Source: Ceratotherium simum simum (taxonomy: Eukaryota; Chordata; Mammalia; Perissodactyla; Rhinocerotidae). From it: DNA of 64,000 nt. Location: assembly GCF_000283155.1 (NCBI RefSeq), contig NW_004454177.1, forward strand, positions 4,480,730 through 4,544,729, written 5' to 3'. Every line of letters begins with the position of its first letter. Within the stretch, counting starts at the first letter, position 1. Below are positions 11,410 through 21,988 of the stretch, piece by piece. A program made the position numbers and the translations under genes. The notes beneath the pieces were generated by a model. That model was not told the DNA's origin, did not search any database, and saw nothing but the letters and a program-made list of their open reading frames with translations.

Positions 11410-11720
11410 TTTTGGATCCGAAGCAGAATCACCTATTTTGATGCCTCACCTTATTCTCCAGACTTGAATCCAAATGACTTTGAGATATTTCCAAAGGTAT
11501 AGCTCACCCTAAAAAGATAAACATTCACCAATATTCAAGACCATGTGCCATAGACTTCCAAAGGGGAGTTTCAAAGGTGCTTTCACAATGTGACATGATT
11601 GGAATACGTTTCAGACTTCCCACTGGACTACACTAAAGGGAACAACGTGCACTTGGATGCAAAAGTTCTACATGTGAGAAAAAAGTTTAGTCTAATTTTT
11701 CTTGTCACACCAGCAGCTAG
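11410..11720 (+). pseudogene. Mariner/Tc-type transposase C-terminal relic
   Basis: The frame starting at 11440 reads DASPYSPDLNPNDFEIFPKV. It is followed, through an in-frame stop, by an L-TLK / F-x2-IQD pattern and then a GEFQRCFHN segment. YSPDLxPxDxxxFP is the hallmark around the last catalytic Asp of mariner-family DDE transposases, and the downstream blocks fit the family's C-terminal order. Several stops show it is dead. No inverted terminal repeats were found, so the element ends and its subfamily are unknown. Confidence 0.55.
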
Positions 11721-11799
11721 CCACCAGCAGTGGATCCGAGTCCTTTCTTATGTCAGTTGATCATCACCCTGAGCCCTGAAGGATGAGGAGACAAGGACA

Positions 11800-12030
11800 A
11801 TTTGGTGAGGTGGGCAGTGCATTCTACCTGGAGTCAGATAAAGTCATTCTGGCTTTACCTTTAACTGCCTGTGTGAAGGACCCGAACCTCTTTGAGGCTC
11901 AATTTTCTCCTTTACAAAATGGTACCAGTAATGTCCACCTGTTGGGATTGTGATTCTGGCTAAATGAGATAGAGGACCTAACGCAGTGCTCGGCACATGC
12001 GTTTAATACATGTTAGTTGACTCTTTGGGG
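11800..12030 (+). mobile_element. MIR SINE (sense)
   Basis: Sense MIR: 'ctggagtcagataaag', 'ctgtgtgaaggacc', 'ctcaattttctcctttac', 'ggtaccagtaatgtccacc', 'cagtgctcggcacatgcg'. Diverged but the order is complete. Confidence 0.75.
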
Positions 12031-13179
12031 GGATGAGGTCAGGCAGCCACAGGTCCTGGGTAAAGGCCTGGGAGTTGTCCTGAGCTCTGAAGAGAACAAG
12101 GGTGAAGATGGTAATGAGGAGATAAGAAGGGCACAGATGGAGGGAGATAGACGTGAACCTGAGAGACAAAGTTACTCTACATAAATACTTTGTCTAGGGT
12201 TGGGTCCTACCACAGGGATACAGGAAGGAGGCAGGGTTTCATCAGTTATCAAAATCAATCCAGGACCTGAACTTAGCAAGAGAAAGAAAGCCAAGTGTTC
12301 TTAGAAAGAAAGGTAGTCTTCATTATCCTAGTGAAGGGTTCAAACTGGCTCACATTGCAACAAAAGAAGGCAGTTAGACAAGAGGAAGAACTTCCACCTA
12401 GATCCACTAAATCCTTAAACAGGCTGCTGAGAGTGGCTCTAGAAGTCCAAGAAGCAATTGTCCAGAGACAGGAGATTGGATGAGACGAACTAGTTCTTCC
12501 ATCTCTGAGACCCAGCAAGTCGAGGCCTATCTTAAGAGGAGCTCTCCAGTATCGGGCAGGGGCTCTGTGAAGCCCCGGGAAAACACTAGTGTGGCAATTT
12601 AGTGGTGAGCAGCAACGCTAATGAGTGCTGAGAATAACAGTGGCTTCTTAATGGAGCCCTTAATGAAGACTCATTTACGGTTTTATTAACGTAGAGAAAA
12701 AGCACACACTCTCTCCCCAGCTCTCAGAGAGCAGGCAGAATAAATAACAGCCCCAAACATGGAGCTGATCCCATTTCCTGGGTCCTGCCCCACATACCAT
12801 AATAGGCTCTGGGAAGTGGGGTAGGAAGGGCAGACCCAGAGCCCTGAAACCTTCCTTTGCATTTTGGACAATCCATTTGGAGCCCTAAGACCCTACATGG
12901 TCTTAGCGGGGAGATTTCCAGCTAGGCTCAGCCCTGCAATTTACAGACAAGCTGCAAATAAGAACACAAAGGAAGCCCTTCCCCGAGGTGGTGGCAGTGA
13001 TTTTAATAGGCAGATACATCCCATTAAATATTTAATTAGAATACAATGCCACCAAAGCTCTCCCCATCATAAGAGACTAAAAAACACAGTCCTCTAGGAC
13101 CTACCCAATGTTGCCAACTTATTAGCGAGTATGTAGTCACTTTTGGCTTCAAATGCAGCAAGAAAGATTCAGGTTGGAT
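12031..13179. other. Unique sequence with AT-rich island
   Basis: No gene. Positions 12585-13090 are AT-rich single-copy-like DNA with TAAT-type cores, including TAATTA at 13033-13038, 'ctaatgag' and 'ttaatgaagactcattta'. This composition is common in developmental enhancers. Function is inference only. Confidence 0.4.
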
Positions 13180-13330
13180 TTAGAAATTCAGAACTTTAAA
13201 ACTTGTAGATGACCTTGGAGGTCATCTAATCAAATCCCCTGTTTTGTGAGGAAACTGAAGCCCAGAGAAACCAGAAACCACTTAAAAAATCAAACAGCCA
13301 GTCATGTCTGAGCTATACTCCAGGACATCC
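13180..13330 (-). mobile_element. MIR-like / CORE-SINE fragment (antisense)
   Basis: Contains 'gaggtcatctaatcaaatcc', 'tgaggaaactgaagcccagag' and an ancient-SINE block order. The first block resembles the MIR3/MIRc group more than standard MIR. Confidence 0.6.
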
Positions 13331-13909
13331 ATGGCAGTGCCCCCCATGACACCTGCCTTTGCCCTTGCTGGCCCCTCGATCTCATAGTTATATAACTTGG
13401 CTAATTGACCCCCCCCTTGGGGCTGGGCTGGCATGAGCACGATGGTGTCTGGGGGGCACGTCTGGGCGAGGATCTTGAGATGTCTCTAATGCCCAAATAC
13501 TAGCCCAGGATGCAGCTCAGGAATCGCTTTGCTCAGTTGTTTCAATGCGCAAAAGCTTTTTGTGGAATGAAATAGTAGATCCCTGCTTTGTAGATCCTTC
13601 ACACCCTAAACTCACTTGGGAAACCTCAACAGAGGGATGGAAATCATCCCCAAATAACTCCACTCTTATCACAGCCACCTTTGCAGCCCCTTCGCCAATA
13701 GTTGATGCGCAATTAGCAAGTTCATGAGCTGAACGGGCCTGAGAGCCAACGGGGGTGGGGATGTTTTCCCATTAGCCCGAACTCTCCAGGATGAGCACTG
13801 TCTCTGCTTGGTGCCTGGGGAGACCTAGGACAAAGAAGAGGGAGTTCCTGCCTGGGAGGACGCCACCTGATAGGGAGCAGCCCCCACCCCCACCTCCCCA
13901 AGCCCCCCC
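13331..13909. other. Unique sequence
   Basis: Nothing recognised apart from C-runs. A CpG-containing patch ('gttgatgcgcaattagc') lies near 13700. Confidence 0.4.
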
Positions 13910-13925
13910 CACACACACACACACA
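13910..13925. repeat. Short (CA)n tract next to a C-run
   Basis: Eight CA units after a run of C, at the start of a MIR. Confidence 0.9.
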
Positions 13926-13929
13926 AAGA

Positions 13930-14190
13930 TAACTAACAGTGCAGTTGCTGAGTGACAGCTGTGTGCCCACATCATACGAGGTGCTTAACCCAAGTTACTT
14001 CTCATTTAATTCTCACAACATCATTGTAAGGTAGACATTATTTTGCCTCTTTTAACAGAAGAGGAGAATGAGACACAAATCGAATGAGACACAAATCGAG
14101 TGAGACACAAATGGCTTAAGTCAATTGCCCAAGGTCGCACAGCACGAAATTGGTGGGGCCAGGAGACAAGCCTGGCTCCACCTCCAGCCA
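13930..14190 (-). mobile_element. MIR SINE (antisense) with internal triplication
   Basis: Reversed MIR ('gaggtgcttaacccaag', 'catttaattctcacaacatc', 'gcccaaggtcgcacagcac'). The block normally reading 'gaggaaactgaggc' has been replaced by a tandem expansion (see 14066-14113). Confidence 0.75.
14066..14113. repeat. 16-bp direct triplication
   Basis: Three head-to-tail copies of a 16-bp unit (gaatgagacacaaatc) at 14066, 14082 and 14098. The first two are identical and the third differs at two or three bases. It sits inside the MIR and probably arose by local slippage after insertion. Confidence 0.95.
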
Positions 14191-14369
14191 CACTCAACCA
14201 CCTGCAAACTGAACACCTCAGTGCCCAGGGGACACCGAGCATTGCGACAGTCATTGCAGGGAGCAAATTGTGGAAAGTCCCCTGGACAAGTTTCCCTGGG
14301 ACTTTTGAGAAAGATAAGGGGCAGCTGAGAGACCTCATTAACAGGCAGCAGACCTATCAGAAAAGAAGC

Positions 14370-14590
14370 TGACATCTGTCGAGCAACTGCTAGGTGTGCT
14401 GAGCTCTATGCTATGTAGCTCATTATACAACCTCATATAATTCTCACAACAACCTTCTGAGATCAGCACTGTGATCCTAAAGAGAGTCAGGTTCGGAGAA
14501 GGTAAGTGACTTTCCCAAAGTCACATAGCCAGCAAATGACAGATTTGGGATCTGAACCTAGATCTGTCTGGTTCCAGTAGGAGAGGACCA
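14370..14590 (-). mobile_element. MIR SINE (antisense)
   Basis: Reversed MIR: 'cgagcaactgctaggtgtgc', 'cctcatataattctcac', 'aaggtaagtgactttccc', 'cacatagccagcaaatgac', 'gaacctagatctgtctgg'. One of the better-preserved MIR copies here. Confidence 0.8.
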
Positions 14591-15009
14591 AACCACTTAC
14601 TTGACCAGAGGGATAGGAGGTGCTGGAGAGAGGCTAAGAAATAGAGGCCACCGGTAGAGACATCTCTTTCCTAGACTAGAAGAGCTTATTTTAAGAATCT
14701 TGGCTCTGGAAAGACTGGAGAAGGGGCCAGGTGTGCTTCAATGGGCAGGCATTTTTCACTGCTGGATCCGTCCCTCCTCCCCCCGGAGGGCCCATGAAGA
14801 TGGCAAAGGAACACGTTGATAAGATTTTGCTAACATGCAAGGGGACGGCACAGCTTTTAAGCACCACCATGGCCACTTTAATCTGTTTTCCAGGAGGGGT
14901 TTATGCCCCATCTGCTCACACAGCCCCTGGCCCAGCACTGCTCGCCCGCAACTGCTGTCAGCACCCTCGTCAGCCACACAGCTCGGCCTGCAACCGACAA
15001 CGGGAGCTT
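14591..15009. other. Unique sequence
   Basis: No supported feature. Overlapping open frames on both strands show no family character. Confidence 0.4.
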
Positions 15010-15130
15010 TCAAGACAGAACACAGTTCAGATCCTAGTTTCCCAGCCTGGTGCCACCATTTCCTCATCTCTTAAGCAGAGCTAATTGTGCCTGCCTCATA
15101 GGGTTGTCACAAGCATTAAAGAGCTTGTCA
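15010..15130 (+). mobile_element. MIR SINE fragment (sense)
   Basis: Internally shortened sense MIR: 'gttcagatcctagtttccc', 'tttcctcatctcttaag', 'gcctcatagggttgtcac', 'aagcattaaagagctt'. Confidence 0.7.
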
Positions 15131-15735
15131 CTAGCCTCCCTCCAGGGCAACCCTTCACTGTGCCCTTCTCCAAGCCAAATCACCCCTGCTCCACACAGGT
15201 CACTGGCCATTTCACCTTCAACTGGGGAGGAGGTTGAGTCCCCTGGGGCTCTACCCTGCATCCAGAGCCGCCACTCCCTGGTTGAGAGGAGAGAAGCTAG
15301 AGAGAGCTCCATCTCTGGGAAGGACCAGAGGGAGGTGATCCGGGGAGTTTGGGAAGAAGGGAGCCACAGAGATCCTGGAGGCAGAGGGGCCCCAGGCCCC
15401 AAGACCAAGTGGGCTGATCCCAGGAATCAGAGACCCGCTGCACCAGGGGGGCCTGGGAAGAGCCTCCAGCTTCACTGGCCCTTGGTGGGAAACTGAGGCA
15501 CTTGGGCAATAGGGCTTCGTCAGGGGACCTAAAAGGAGTCAGCGACAGAGGATGGACATGCCCACACTCCACCCACACAAGCTCTCAGTGTGCTGTGAAG
15601 GAAAACGATGCCATGGCAATGCCACCAAGCCCAGGCAGCAGCTCTGCTCCTGGGCCCCCTCCAGCACCCCCCCCAGGGATAAAGCCACCCGCCCCCATCC
15701 TCCTCTCCTGAAGTCACTCTGGCCTCCTTAGGCCA
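15131..15735. other. Unique GC-rich sequence
   Basis: Open frames of up to about 150 codons on both strands (15050-15496 plus, 15064-15408 minus) are mutually overlapping and Pro/Ser/Gly-rich. They look like chance frames in GC-rich DNA. Confidence 0.4.
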
Positions 15736-16080
15736 CAGCCCCTGGGCCTCTGATGTCTGCGCCTTTTCTCGCACGGTCCCTTCTCGGTGAGGCCTTCTCT
15801 CTGCCTCAGCCTGAGTCTACCCATCCTCCCAGGGTCATCTCAAGAGCCACCTCCTCTGTGACCCCGGGTACTCCAGTAGGACAGTTCCTGTCATCCTCCT
15901 GCCTCCTGTGGATCTTTGTCTCTCCTCTACTTCTTCTCTGAGCGCACACACCTGATGAAAGGAGTTTTTCTCCCCCATTCCCAGGAGCCCTGAGGGCAGG
16001 GCTGGGCCGGATATCTCTGTGTCCCCAGCACCTGAAACAGAGCCTGGGAAATACCAGAACTAACTAATCGCTGAGGAAAC
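15736..16080 (+). mobile_element. L2 LINE 3' end (sense)
   Basis: Diverged sense L2: 'cttctcggtgaggccttctc' block, 'gaccccgggtactcc' segment, then 'gagccctgagggcaggg', 'tccccagcacctgaaacagagcctgg'-type tail. Confidence 0.65.
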
Positions 16081-17180
16081 CCTGTGCTTTCTCCCTCTTC
16101 CCCTTCTTCCCTGGCTCCAGAGATGGGGTCTGCGGAACTGCAAACATGGGACAGCTGATCCAGATCAAACTTTGGGTGGCATCCATGGCTGGGAGGCGCA
16201 GGATTGGTCAGTGACTTTGCTCCTGTGATAGAGGAAGATTTGTCACCCTTTACCTCTCAGCTGTAAAGCTCTTAAAGGGACCTCAGGCTCTTATTAGCTG
16301 CCTCCTGCTTCCTGCCAATCCTAAGACAAACATCCGCCTCTTCTGGAGCCCGCCCACCCTGCCCCCCCGCAGCCGTGTCGCAGGGAATGTAATTAGGCCT
16401 TTCCCCAGGACAGCACCCCCCGCCACACAGTTGCACTGCCTGTCCAACGGGGGATAATTTATGGAAATGGGTAAAGGTGTTTTAAATTATTCAATTTAAA
16501 TGTAAATAGGGGAGATGGTTTCTCTGAATAAATTGTCTTATTTATGTTCTGCCACCCAATTCTCCTCCCAAGGAAATATGGAGCAGTTTGGAGCCCTCTG
16601 GAGCACAGGGCCTCCACTTCCCTTTCAGTATTGCAGGACTGGCCCATGCCCCTGGGGCTGGTGATTTGGAAACAAATGCCTCTGTCCCAGCTGGGGTCAC
16701 AGGACAGCCAAGTGCTCACCAGAGGCTGTTTCATCCCACCCCACTCAGGGAGAACTGTGGCCAGACCAGAGCATGGACATGGCCAGAAAGCAACTCCTCC
16801 ATCTTTGTTTCTTGGGGAGTGACAATGGGGCAGGGGCTCTGTCCCCTTGCCCCTCTGCCCAAGATCTCTTTCTATCTGAGTTCCAAGTGATAGGGGGCTT
16901 TGCACCTCTTTGATAAATTCCTTCATGCTCTGAGATGCTAACTGACTGTGGCCCATCTATTCTTGGAACGCTTCTGTCCCTCAACAGTGTCCCTAGTCCT
17001 TTCAAGGCTGCCTTGAAAGGAGAAACCTTCCTCGATCCATCTCAGGCACTGTCACATGCGCCAATGGGAAGGAATTTGAGGGTGAGAAGAGGGGCCGTTC
17101 TTTAGCCCCCTCAGCACCACCCAGATGCCAGCTTTTCCATCTCCTGGGATTGGGCCACCGTTACACATGAGCAACCAGTG
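16081..17180. other. Unique sequence with AT-rich island
   Basis: No gene. Positions 16385-16560 switch from C-rich to AT-rich, with TAATTA at 16390-16395 and a 'tttaaattattcaatttaaa' near-palindrome around 16480-16500. It is not a known repeat by eye. Confidence 0.4.
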
Positions 17181-17720
17181 ATCGATGTAGCTGTTAGGGG
17201 GTATTCAGGGGCAAAGAACAGAACATCCAACAGCTCAAAGTGGCTCAGATGGCTCAGAAATTTACTAGCTCTGGAAACCTGGGCAGAATTCGGATGGAGA
17301 TCTGGCATGATCTGGAAGCCCGGTCCTGTTTCCCTGTGCTTCTTTTTTGTGCATCTGTCATCCTCAGACCAGACCACAAGATGACTAGGGCAGTTAGGAG
17401 CCTTAGATCCACCCATGACAACATTCAGAAAAAACCAGAAGAGAGTAACTCTCAGAGACTCTTCCAGAGTGTAAAGAAGACTTCCCCCTATCCATTATTG
17501 CATCTCCTTGCATCTCATTGGCCCATTCCTAACCAATTGCTGGCGAGGAGAATGGGATTACTTTAGATTAATCAGGTCAGCCAGGAGCTGGGAGTGAGGC
17601 CATCCTCTCCCAGTGGCACAAACAAATGTGTGGTCTTGTGTGGGAGGGGGAAGTGGGAACTGGGCGCTGGGTAGACAGTATCCACTGGAGGAACAGTTGA
17701 GTAGGTGTGTAGAGATTGTT
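17180..17720. mobile_element. Unclassified old interspersed repeat
   Basis: The layout ('cagatggctcagaaatttac', 'ctggaaacctgggcag', 'catctcattggcccattcc', 'aaccaattgctggcgagg') resembles a medium-reiterated mammalian repeat I recognise in outline, but I cannot name its family or confirm its ends. Confidence 0.35.
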
Positions 17721-17997
17721 GAAATCAATACATGTTTTCATCATTACCCATGTTTGCTTCAACCTGCCCTGCTTGAACTGGGTCAATTTCTTCCTGCCTA
17801 ATCCCAAGAACCAGGCAATTGCCCATATCCCAAAGAGTAGAGAATCAGACCAGTGACCCAGATCACAGACTGGTTTGCAAGGTGGTCCATATAAGACACA
17901 AAGTGCTGTCCAGATGGCTTAACTCTCACCTGGAGTACCCACAAATGAAAGGATATCTTGTCCAAGCCCCCACAATCAGCATCACCCCCTCGCTACC

Positions 17998-18118
17998 ATT
18001 TATTCATTCATTCTACAAGTAGCTACGGACTGTCTACCTTGTGCCAGGCATAAGCTAGGGGCAGGAGGTTGACTGGCAAAGAAAAGACACATTTCCTGTT
18101 CTTGTGGACTTACCGTCC
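17998..18118 (-). mobile_element. L2 LINE tail (antisense)
   Basis: Reversed L2 terminus: 'tttattcattcattctacaa', then 'cttgtgccaggcataagc' and 'cattt...ttgtggac' blocks. Starts exactly at the element's 3' end. Confidence 0.75.
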
Positions 18119-18139
18119 TTCCTTGCAGCGGACTTCATC

Positions 18140-18700
18140 ATGTGTGTTGTTGGTTGGTTTGGCTGCCCGCAAACTATTTTTGCTGAGTTCCAGAGTTTGC
18201 AAGCTGAGTCACACCTTCCCAAGGCAGAAACCAAAAACTTGGTTACCCAGCCTCCTTTGCAGCTAGGGCACAGACATGTGACTCAGACTCCACCAATCAG
18301 ATCCACTCATAGGAGACTTCACTTTCATATGGAGGAATTGGATTAAGGAGGCAATGTCCAGAATCCATTATGCTGGCAGGGGTGGAAGTGAAGGTGTCCA
18401 GCTCTGGGGTAGAAGTGATAGCAGGATTAAGTTCCTGGCTCAGAAGTGCAATCAGTGGGGAGTGACAGCAGCGGCAGACATTTCCTGGTGTCTGCTGGGA
18501 CAGCAGCAGTGGCTGCAGCTTCCCTATCAGCCTGGCCCATGGTACAGTGGGGCATCGTGCCTGGAAGTTTGGCCTCGAGTCTGCTTCTCCAGCCCTCCCT
18601 ATGATTAGATGAGACACCCAGTATTCTGCTAATAGATTCTTTCTCTGCTTAATCAATCAGTTGCTTCTATTGTTTATGGCCACAAACCCCAACTCATGCA
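18140..18700. mobile_element. Unclassified LTR-like/old repeat
   Basis: Block order ('cccagcctcctttgcagctagg', 'catgtgactcagactccacc', a CAGCAG-rich middle, 'tctctgcttaatcaatcag') resembles a diverged mammalian LTR or DNA repeat. Family not determined. No open frame. Confidence 0.35.
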
Positions 18701-18859
18701 GAAGTGTACCCCATCCTTAGTGAAAATTACTCATTCTGAAGACCCAGCCTGGGTGGCCCCTTCCCTGAATTCCCCCGAGCCCAGGCACTTTGCTCATGCC
18801 TCTTACAGCAGTCTTAATAGAGGCATGAGCCCTGCATGAGTCTCCACTACCCCACGACA

Positions 18860-18985
18860 CAAGCGCACACCCAACTCTGATCTCCTTGGGACCTGGGACC
18901 ACAGCTTTTTCATCATTATGTCCTCGAGTCTAGCATAAAATCTGGATCAGAATAGGTGCTCACTAAGTATTTGCTGCAATGTGAT
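18860..18985 (+). mobile_element. L2 LINE tail (sense)
   Basis: A 'cctcgagtctagcataaaatc' block and 'aggtgctcactaagtatttg' match the end of sense L2, with decayed preceding sequence. Confidence 0.55.
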
Positions 18986-19739
18986 CATTGCCACTGTCTT
19001 CATTAGTGACATCGAAAACCCCACCAGTGCCTGACTCTGGATTGAGCAACATACATAGACATTGGCCCACAGCTTGTCCCTACCTTCTCCAGAATCAGCC
19101 ACCAGATTCACATACATGGTCTCTAGGCACTGCAGTCTCCACCAGAATGTTCTCTAATACCACGGGACTGGCCTCTGATCCCTGCCCAGTTCCCTAATCA
19201 CCAATGACAGCCTTGCATTTAGCCTTCCAATCAGCTGGTCCTATCTCAGCCTTGCCCCCTGCCCCAGGCAGCCCTGGGAAGATCCCCATCCTTGGACGTG
19301 AAAATGACGTCCCAGAGGCCTCTGGAGAGATGTGCCCAGATGGGGTATGTTGCCGATCCAAGGGTTTCCCTCATCCTGGCCAGCCCTCTACACACACCCC
19401 ACTCTACTCCCTCTGCAGGAAGAGCCAGAGGAAATGGACAAGCTTTCTGGAATCAATTTCACACCCTTGGGCATGATAAACAACCAGGCAGAGAGCGACA
19501 CCCATCGAGGGGGCTAATGGCCTTGGGGATCTGAGTGATGCATCACTCCCTGAAAAGGAAAGCCTGGCCTCGGAGGCTCTCTGCACTCTCACTTTTCCTC
19601 CATAACCTGCTCCCCTTGAAGCAGACTCTCACGAGCTCCAGCTGCCCCTTCCTGGGCAAGGAAGCACACTTTCCCCGCCCCAGGCAGCACACAGCCTCCA
19701 GTCAGCAGAAAGGCAGACAGCGCCTGGCCCGTTACTTCA
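18986..19739. other. Unique sequence
   Basis: No supported gene or repeat. Confidence 0.4.
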
Positions 19740-19945
19740 GCTATAGTGCTCTACCTCAGATGGAGCCAGGCCACCTGGGTGCAAACCCCGGCCCCTTCTC
19801 AACGTCTGTGTGACCAGGGGCAAGTTACCCAAACAGTACCAGCATCACTAGGTCCTTCTGAGGATAAGCGAGGTACTGTTTGCAAAAGGCTTAGCATGGT
19901 GCCTGGCAAGTAGTAAGTCCTCAGTAATCTCAGCTATTATGATTG
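19740..19945 (+). mobile_element. MIR SINE (sense)
   Basis: Sense MIR: 'ggtgcaaaccccggcccc', 'tgtgtgaccaggggcaagttac', 'ataagcgaggtactg', 'ggcttagcatggtgcctggc', 'cctcagtaatctcagctatt'. Confidence 0.8.
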
Positions 19946-20190
19946 TCATGACTCCCTGTAGTCAGGAGGTTCTCGGCTCATCTCACATGAGTCCTACCCA
20001 CTGCCTTTTAAGGCCATCCCAGCCGGTTCTATTCCAAGTGGGCATGGAACGGAGCAGTCCCCCATGGGATTTGGTGGGAAAAGTGATGGTGCTGGAAGCA
20101 GAAGAGCTACATTCAAACCCCTTCTAGGTCTGTTAGCCATGGTTTTCTTTATATCCAGTCAGCACAAGACAGATTCTAAACACATGATTA

Positions 20191-20425
20191 GGGCCAGCCT
20201 GGTGGCGTGGCGGTTAAGTGCACGCGCTCCGCTGCTAGCAGCCTGCGTTCGGATCCCGGGCGCGCCCCCACGCACTGCTTGTCAGGCCATGCTGTGGCAG
20301 CGTCCCACATAAAGTAGAGGAAGATCAGCACAGATGTTAGCTCAGGGCCAGTCTTCCTCAGCAAAAAGAGGAGGATTGGCATGGATGTTAGCTCAGGGAT
20401 GATCTTCCTCACAAAAAAAATAAAT
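20191..20425 (+). mobile_element. ERE SINE, dimeric-tail type
   Basis: Sense ERE with head 'gggccagcctggtggcgtgg', B-box-like 'gttcggatccc', 'gtcccacataaagtagagg', and two copies of the 'gatgttagctcaggg' tail module, ending in an A-rich tail. An exact 13-bp target-site duplication (aaacacatgatta) lies at 20178-20190 and 20426-20438. A typical perissodactyl insertion. Confidence 0.97.
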
Positions 20426-20438
20426 AAACACATGATTA

Positions 20439-20884
20439 ATAGCTGTGTGGACCGACAAACGTCACTCTTCTTTGGTGAGCCACAGGCCCCAGCGTCCTTG
20501 TTTGTGCGGTAGGAAGGAACACCATTCCCCTAAAGTCATGGGGGGGGATGCAAATGCAGTAACATCAAAGAGAGTGTCTGGGACGTGGAGGCGATCAGGG
20601 ATGTTAGCTGAATTTGGATCTGCTCAAATGCTCAGTGAGTGAGACTTAGTTCCCTGAGCCTCCTCCACCTAATGACAAATAATGACCCCGTTTCTACAAC
20701 CTTCCCCACTGCATGTCTGACTCAGCAAATTCCACCACGTTTCTTCAGCCTGAGAAGCACTTATGTAATGGTGAGAAACCAACACGAGATTTCACCAGAA
20801 CTGAGCAAAATCCCTGCAGCTCTCCACAGCGGAGCCGATGTCCAGGCAAGGGCTAGAACTCCTGCAACTGCCGTGTGCGCCACT
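20439..20884. other. Unique sequence
   Basis: No supported feature. Confidence 0.4.
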
Positions 20885-21275
20885 GTGCGGTTAACACGTG
20901 CACTCTCATTTAGTATCTTACCAAACACTTTCACAGCCCCGTTTTTCCAAAGGAGAAACTAGCTCAGATCGGAGAACCGACTTCCTCAAAGTGGTAGAGA
21001 GGGATGTGAACTCGCTGTAACCGGTCTCTTTCCACCCTATTGGACACTCTGCCCCCTGCCAGCACGTCCTCCCGCACCAGCCTGGAAGGCCCTTACAGAT
21101 CTTCTAGCCAATACCTGGCATAATGCCTGCACAGAGTAGGTTCCCAATCATTAATCGTCTAATCTAGCCATCAAATTTAATCCAACTACTTCATTCCACC
21201 AATGGGGAAACTGAGGCAGAAAGAGGCACAGTGAGTTGCCCAAGGTCACACAGCTGGAAGGTGATATGATGGACC
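20885..21275 (-). mobile_element. Two MIR SINE fragments (antisense)
   Basis: The first, about 20885-21040 ('catttagtatcttacc', 'ccaaaggagaaactagctcag'), is heavily diverged. The second, about 21130-21275, is clearer ('ccaatggggaaactgaggcag', 'gagttgcccaaggtcacac'). Confidence 0.65.
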
Positions 21276-21439
21276 CACTAACAGAAGAACATGAGCTCAT
21301 CCCAAAAGGTCAAAACTAGAAGAATCCTAGGAGGTCACGTGGTCAAGCGGCCCTGCCCAGTCCTTCCCTGGTAATCAAAGCCAAGTTCTCCCATTCAGAC
21401 CTTGGAGGAGAGGAGACAAGAGGCTTCAGAGGCTGGATA

Positions 21440-21988
21440 TGGCAGATTGATTGCAAAATGTCCCCAGAGCCTCTCCCACCTATATCCACGCCCCTTTGCA
21501 ATGTGACTTTGCAGCTTCTCTCAACTAGAAGTAGACTCTATTTCCCCTCTTATTGAATCCAGGCTGCCTGGTGACTCGCTTTTACCAATAGAATTCAACA
21601 GAAGTGACGGCATGCCAGTTCCAAGGCTAGGCCTCAAGAGACCTTGTGACCTTCCATGCGCTCTTAGAACCCTGCCAACACCAGTGAGCAAGCCTGGGCT
21701 AGTCTGCTGGAGGATAACAGGCATGTTGAGAAGACCCCAGTTGACCCAGCTGAGGCATTCCTAAACCTGCCTATGGCCAGCTGACCCCCAAACCTGAGAA
21801 CCCATCCTAGATCAACAGAGGTGCCTCCTCAACCCACAGGTACACAAGTGATCCCAGCCAAGACCACAACCACCCAGATTACCCATAGACTCATGAAAAA
21901 TCATAAATTTAATTGTTTTAAGTCACTGAGTTATGGAGTGGTTTGTTACCACTGGCAGTAGCTAACAGATACATGAGGCTTTAAGAAA
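21440..21988 (+). mobile_element. MLT1-type LTR (ERVL-MaLR), sense
   Basis: Order matches MLT1: 'gattgattgcaaaatgtccc', 'ccacgcccctttgcaatgtg', 'ccaataga', 'aagcctgggctagtctgctgg', 'ttaattgttttaagtcactg', 'tttgttaccactggcagtag', ending 'ctaacagatac'. It is a solo LTR of a non-autonomous retrotransposon, with no internal region adjacent. Nearly full length. Confidence 0.85.
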
